NCBI GenBank assembly: GCA_963707075.1
Contig: CAVPOX010000018.1
Coordinates: forward strand, 1-64,000
Length of the DNA stretch: 64,000 nucleotides
Direction of reading: 5' to 3'
Source: CAXMQZ01 sp963707075
Lineage (GTDB): Bacteria; Acidobacteriota; Thermoanaerobaculia; Multivoradales; JAHEKO01
Below the pieces are notes generated by a model. It had not been told where the DNA came from, did not search any database, and worked only from the letters and a program-made list of their open reading frames with translations. The position numbers and the translations under genes are program-made. Below, one piece after another: positions 63,928 to 64,000 of this stretch (its first letter is position 1; the number at the start of each line of letters is the position of its first letter).

Positions 63928-64000
63928 ATGAAGACAGAAGCAATCATTCGAAAGCTCTATCAGCGAACCAGACTCCTGGAGAAGCGGTACAACCGACCGT
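63928..64000 (+). CDS. start of a gene cut by the window edge
   Basis: An ATG at 63928 opens a frame (MKTEAIIRKLYQRTRLLEK) that is still open at the last base. It begins 92 bases after the preceding stop. Only 24 codons are visible, so no function can be given; the helical, basic start is compatible with a DNA-acting protein. Confidence 0.35.
   Translation, partial: MKTEAIIRKLYQRTRLLEKRYNRP

Overview
The window looks like part of a chromosome of a high-GC, Acidobacteriota-like bacterium. The clue is the left 9 kb: two tandem Ser/Thr protein kinases of the Hanks/PknB type, one with a TolB-like plus TPR C-terminus and one with a WD40/TolB-like beta-propeller. That pairing is common in Acidobacteriota and some Myxococcota. 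This placement is an inference; the window has no rRNA, tRNA or other taxonomic marker.

Layout. (1) 0-9.4 kb is ordinary chromosomal content with relics: decayed vapB, a small minus-strand protein without a start codon, a subtilase fragment, the two kinases, a small secreted protein flanked by a 79-bp direct repeat, a VapBC toxin-antitoxin pair, a ScyD/ScyE-like beta-propeller protein and a DUF3303-like fragment. (2) From 9.5 kb to the end the window is almost wholly a defence island on the + strand, opened by a WYL-domain regulator. (3) 11.25-31.5 kb is a tightly packed operon: a giant ATPase, a small unknown protein, a HEPN-motif protein, a DruH-like and a DruE-like protein (Druantia type III core), a RecQ helicase fused to a phosphoribosyltransferase, and a DprA/Smf protein. 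(4) The DprA frame runs without a stop into a DISARM-type SNF2 helicase (DrmD-like). After it come a very large N6-adenine methyltransferase (DrmMI-like), an HNH-ParB/DGQHR-like fusion, an Mrr_N-like winged-helix protein, a DUF1998 helicase with a nuclease-like tail, and a RelE-like/UvrD fusion, then an EVE/PUA-like protein, a small unknown protein, a GmrSD-type enzyme and an HNH relic (31.5-53.4 kb). (5) 53.4-58 kb holds an SF1 helicase with a degenerate PLD-like region and zinc ribbons, followed by a NERD-UvrD helicase. (6) 58.6-63.8 kb is a McrB/McrC-like operon whose third gene is a homologue of the small unknown protein at 50.6 kb.

The genes appear to act mainly as nucleic-acid surveillance: seven helicases, an AAA+ GTPase-like protein, a giant P-loop ATPase, several nucleases, one methyltransferase and a modified-base reader fold. 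Base composition is mosaic: high GC to about 10.3 kb, lower GC 10.6-31.4 kb, high GC 31.5-47.6 kb, then lower again. I saw no integrase, transposase, tRNA or CRISPR array.

A major caution is the very uneven density of single-base frame breaks. They are frequent in 11-18 kb and 31.8-47.6 kb and nearly absent in 18.5-31.8 kb. The pieces join by +/-1 shifts, so I annotate whole genes across the breaks. Whether the breaks are assembly errors or real decay cannot be decided from the sequence alone.
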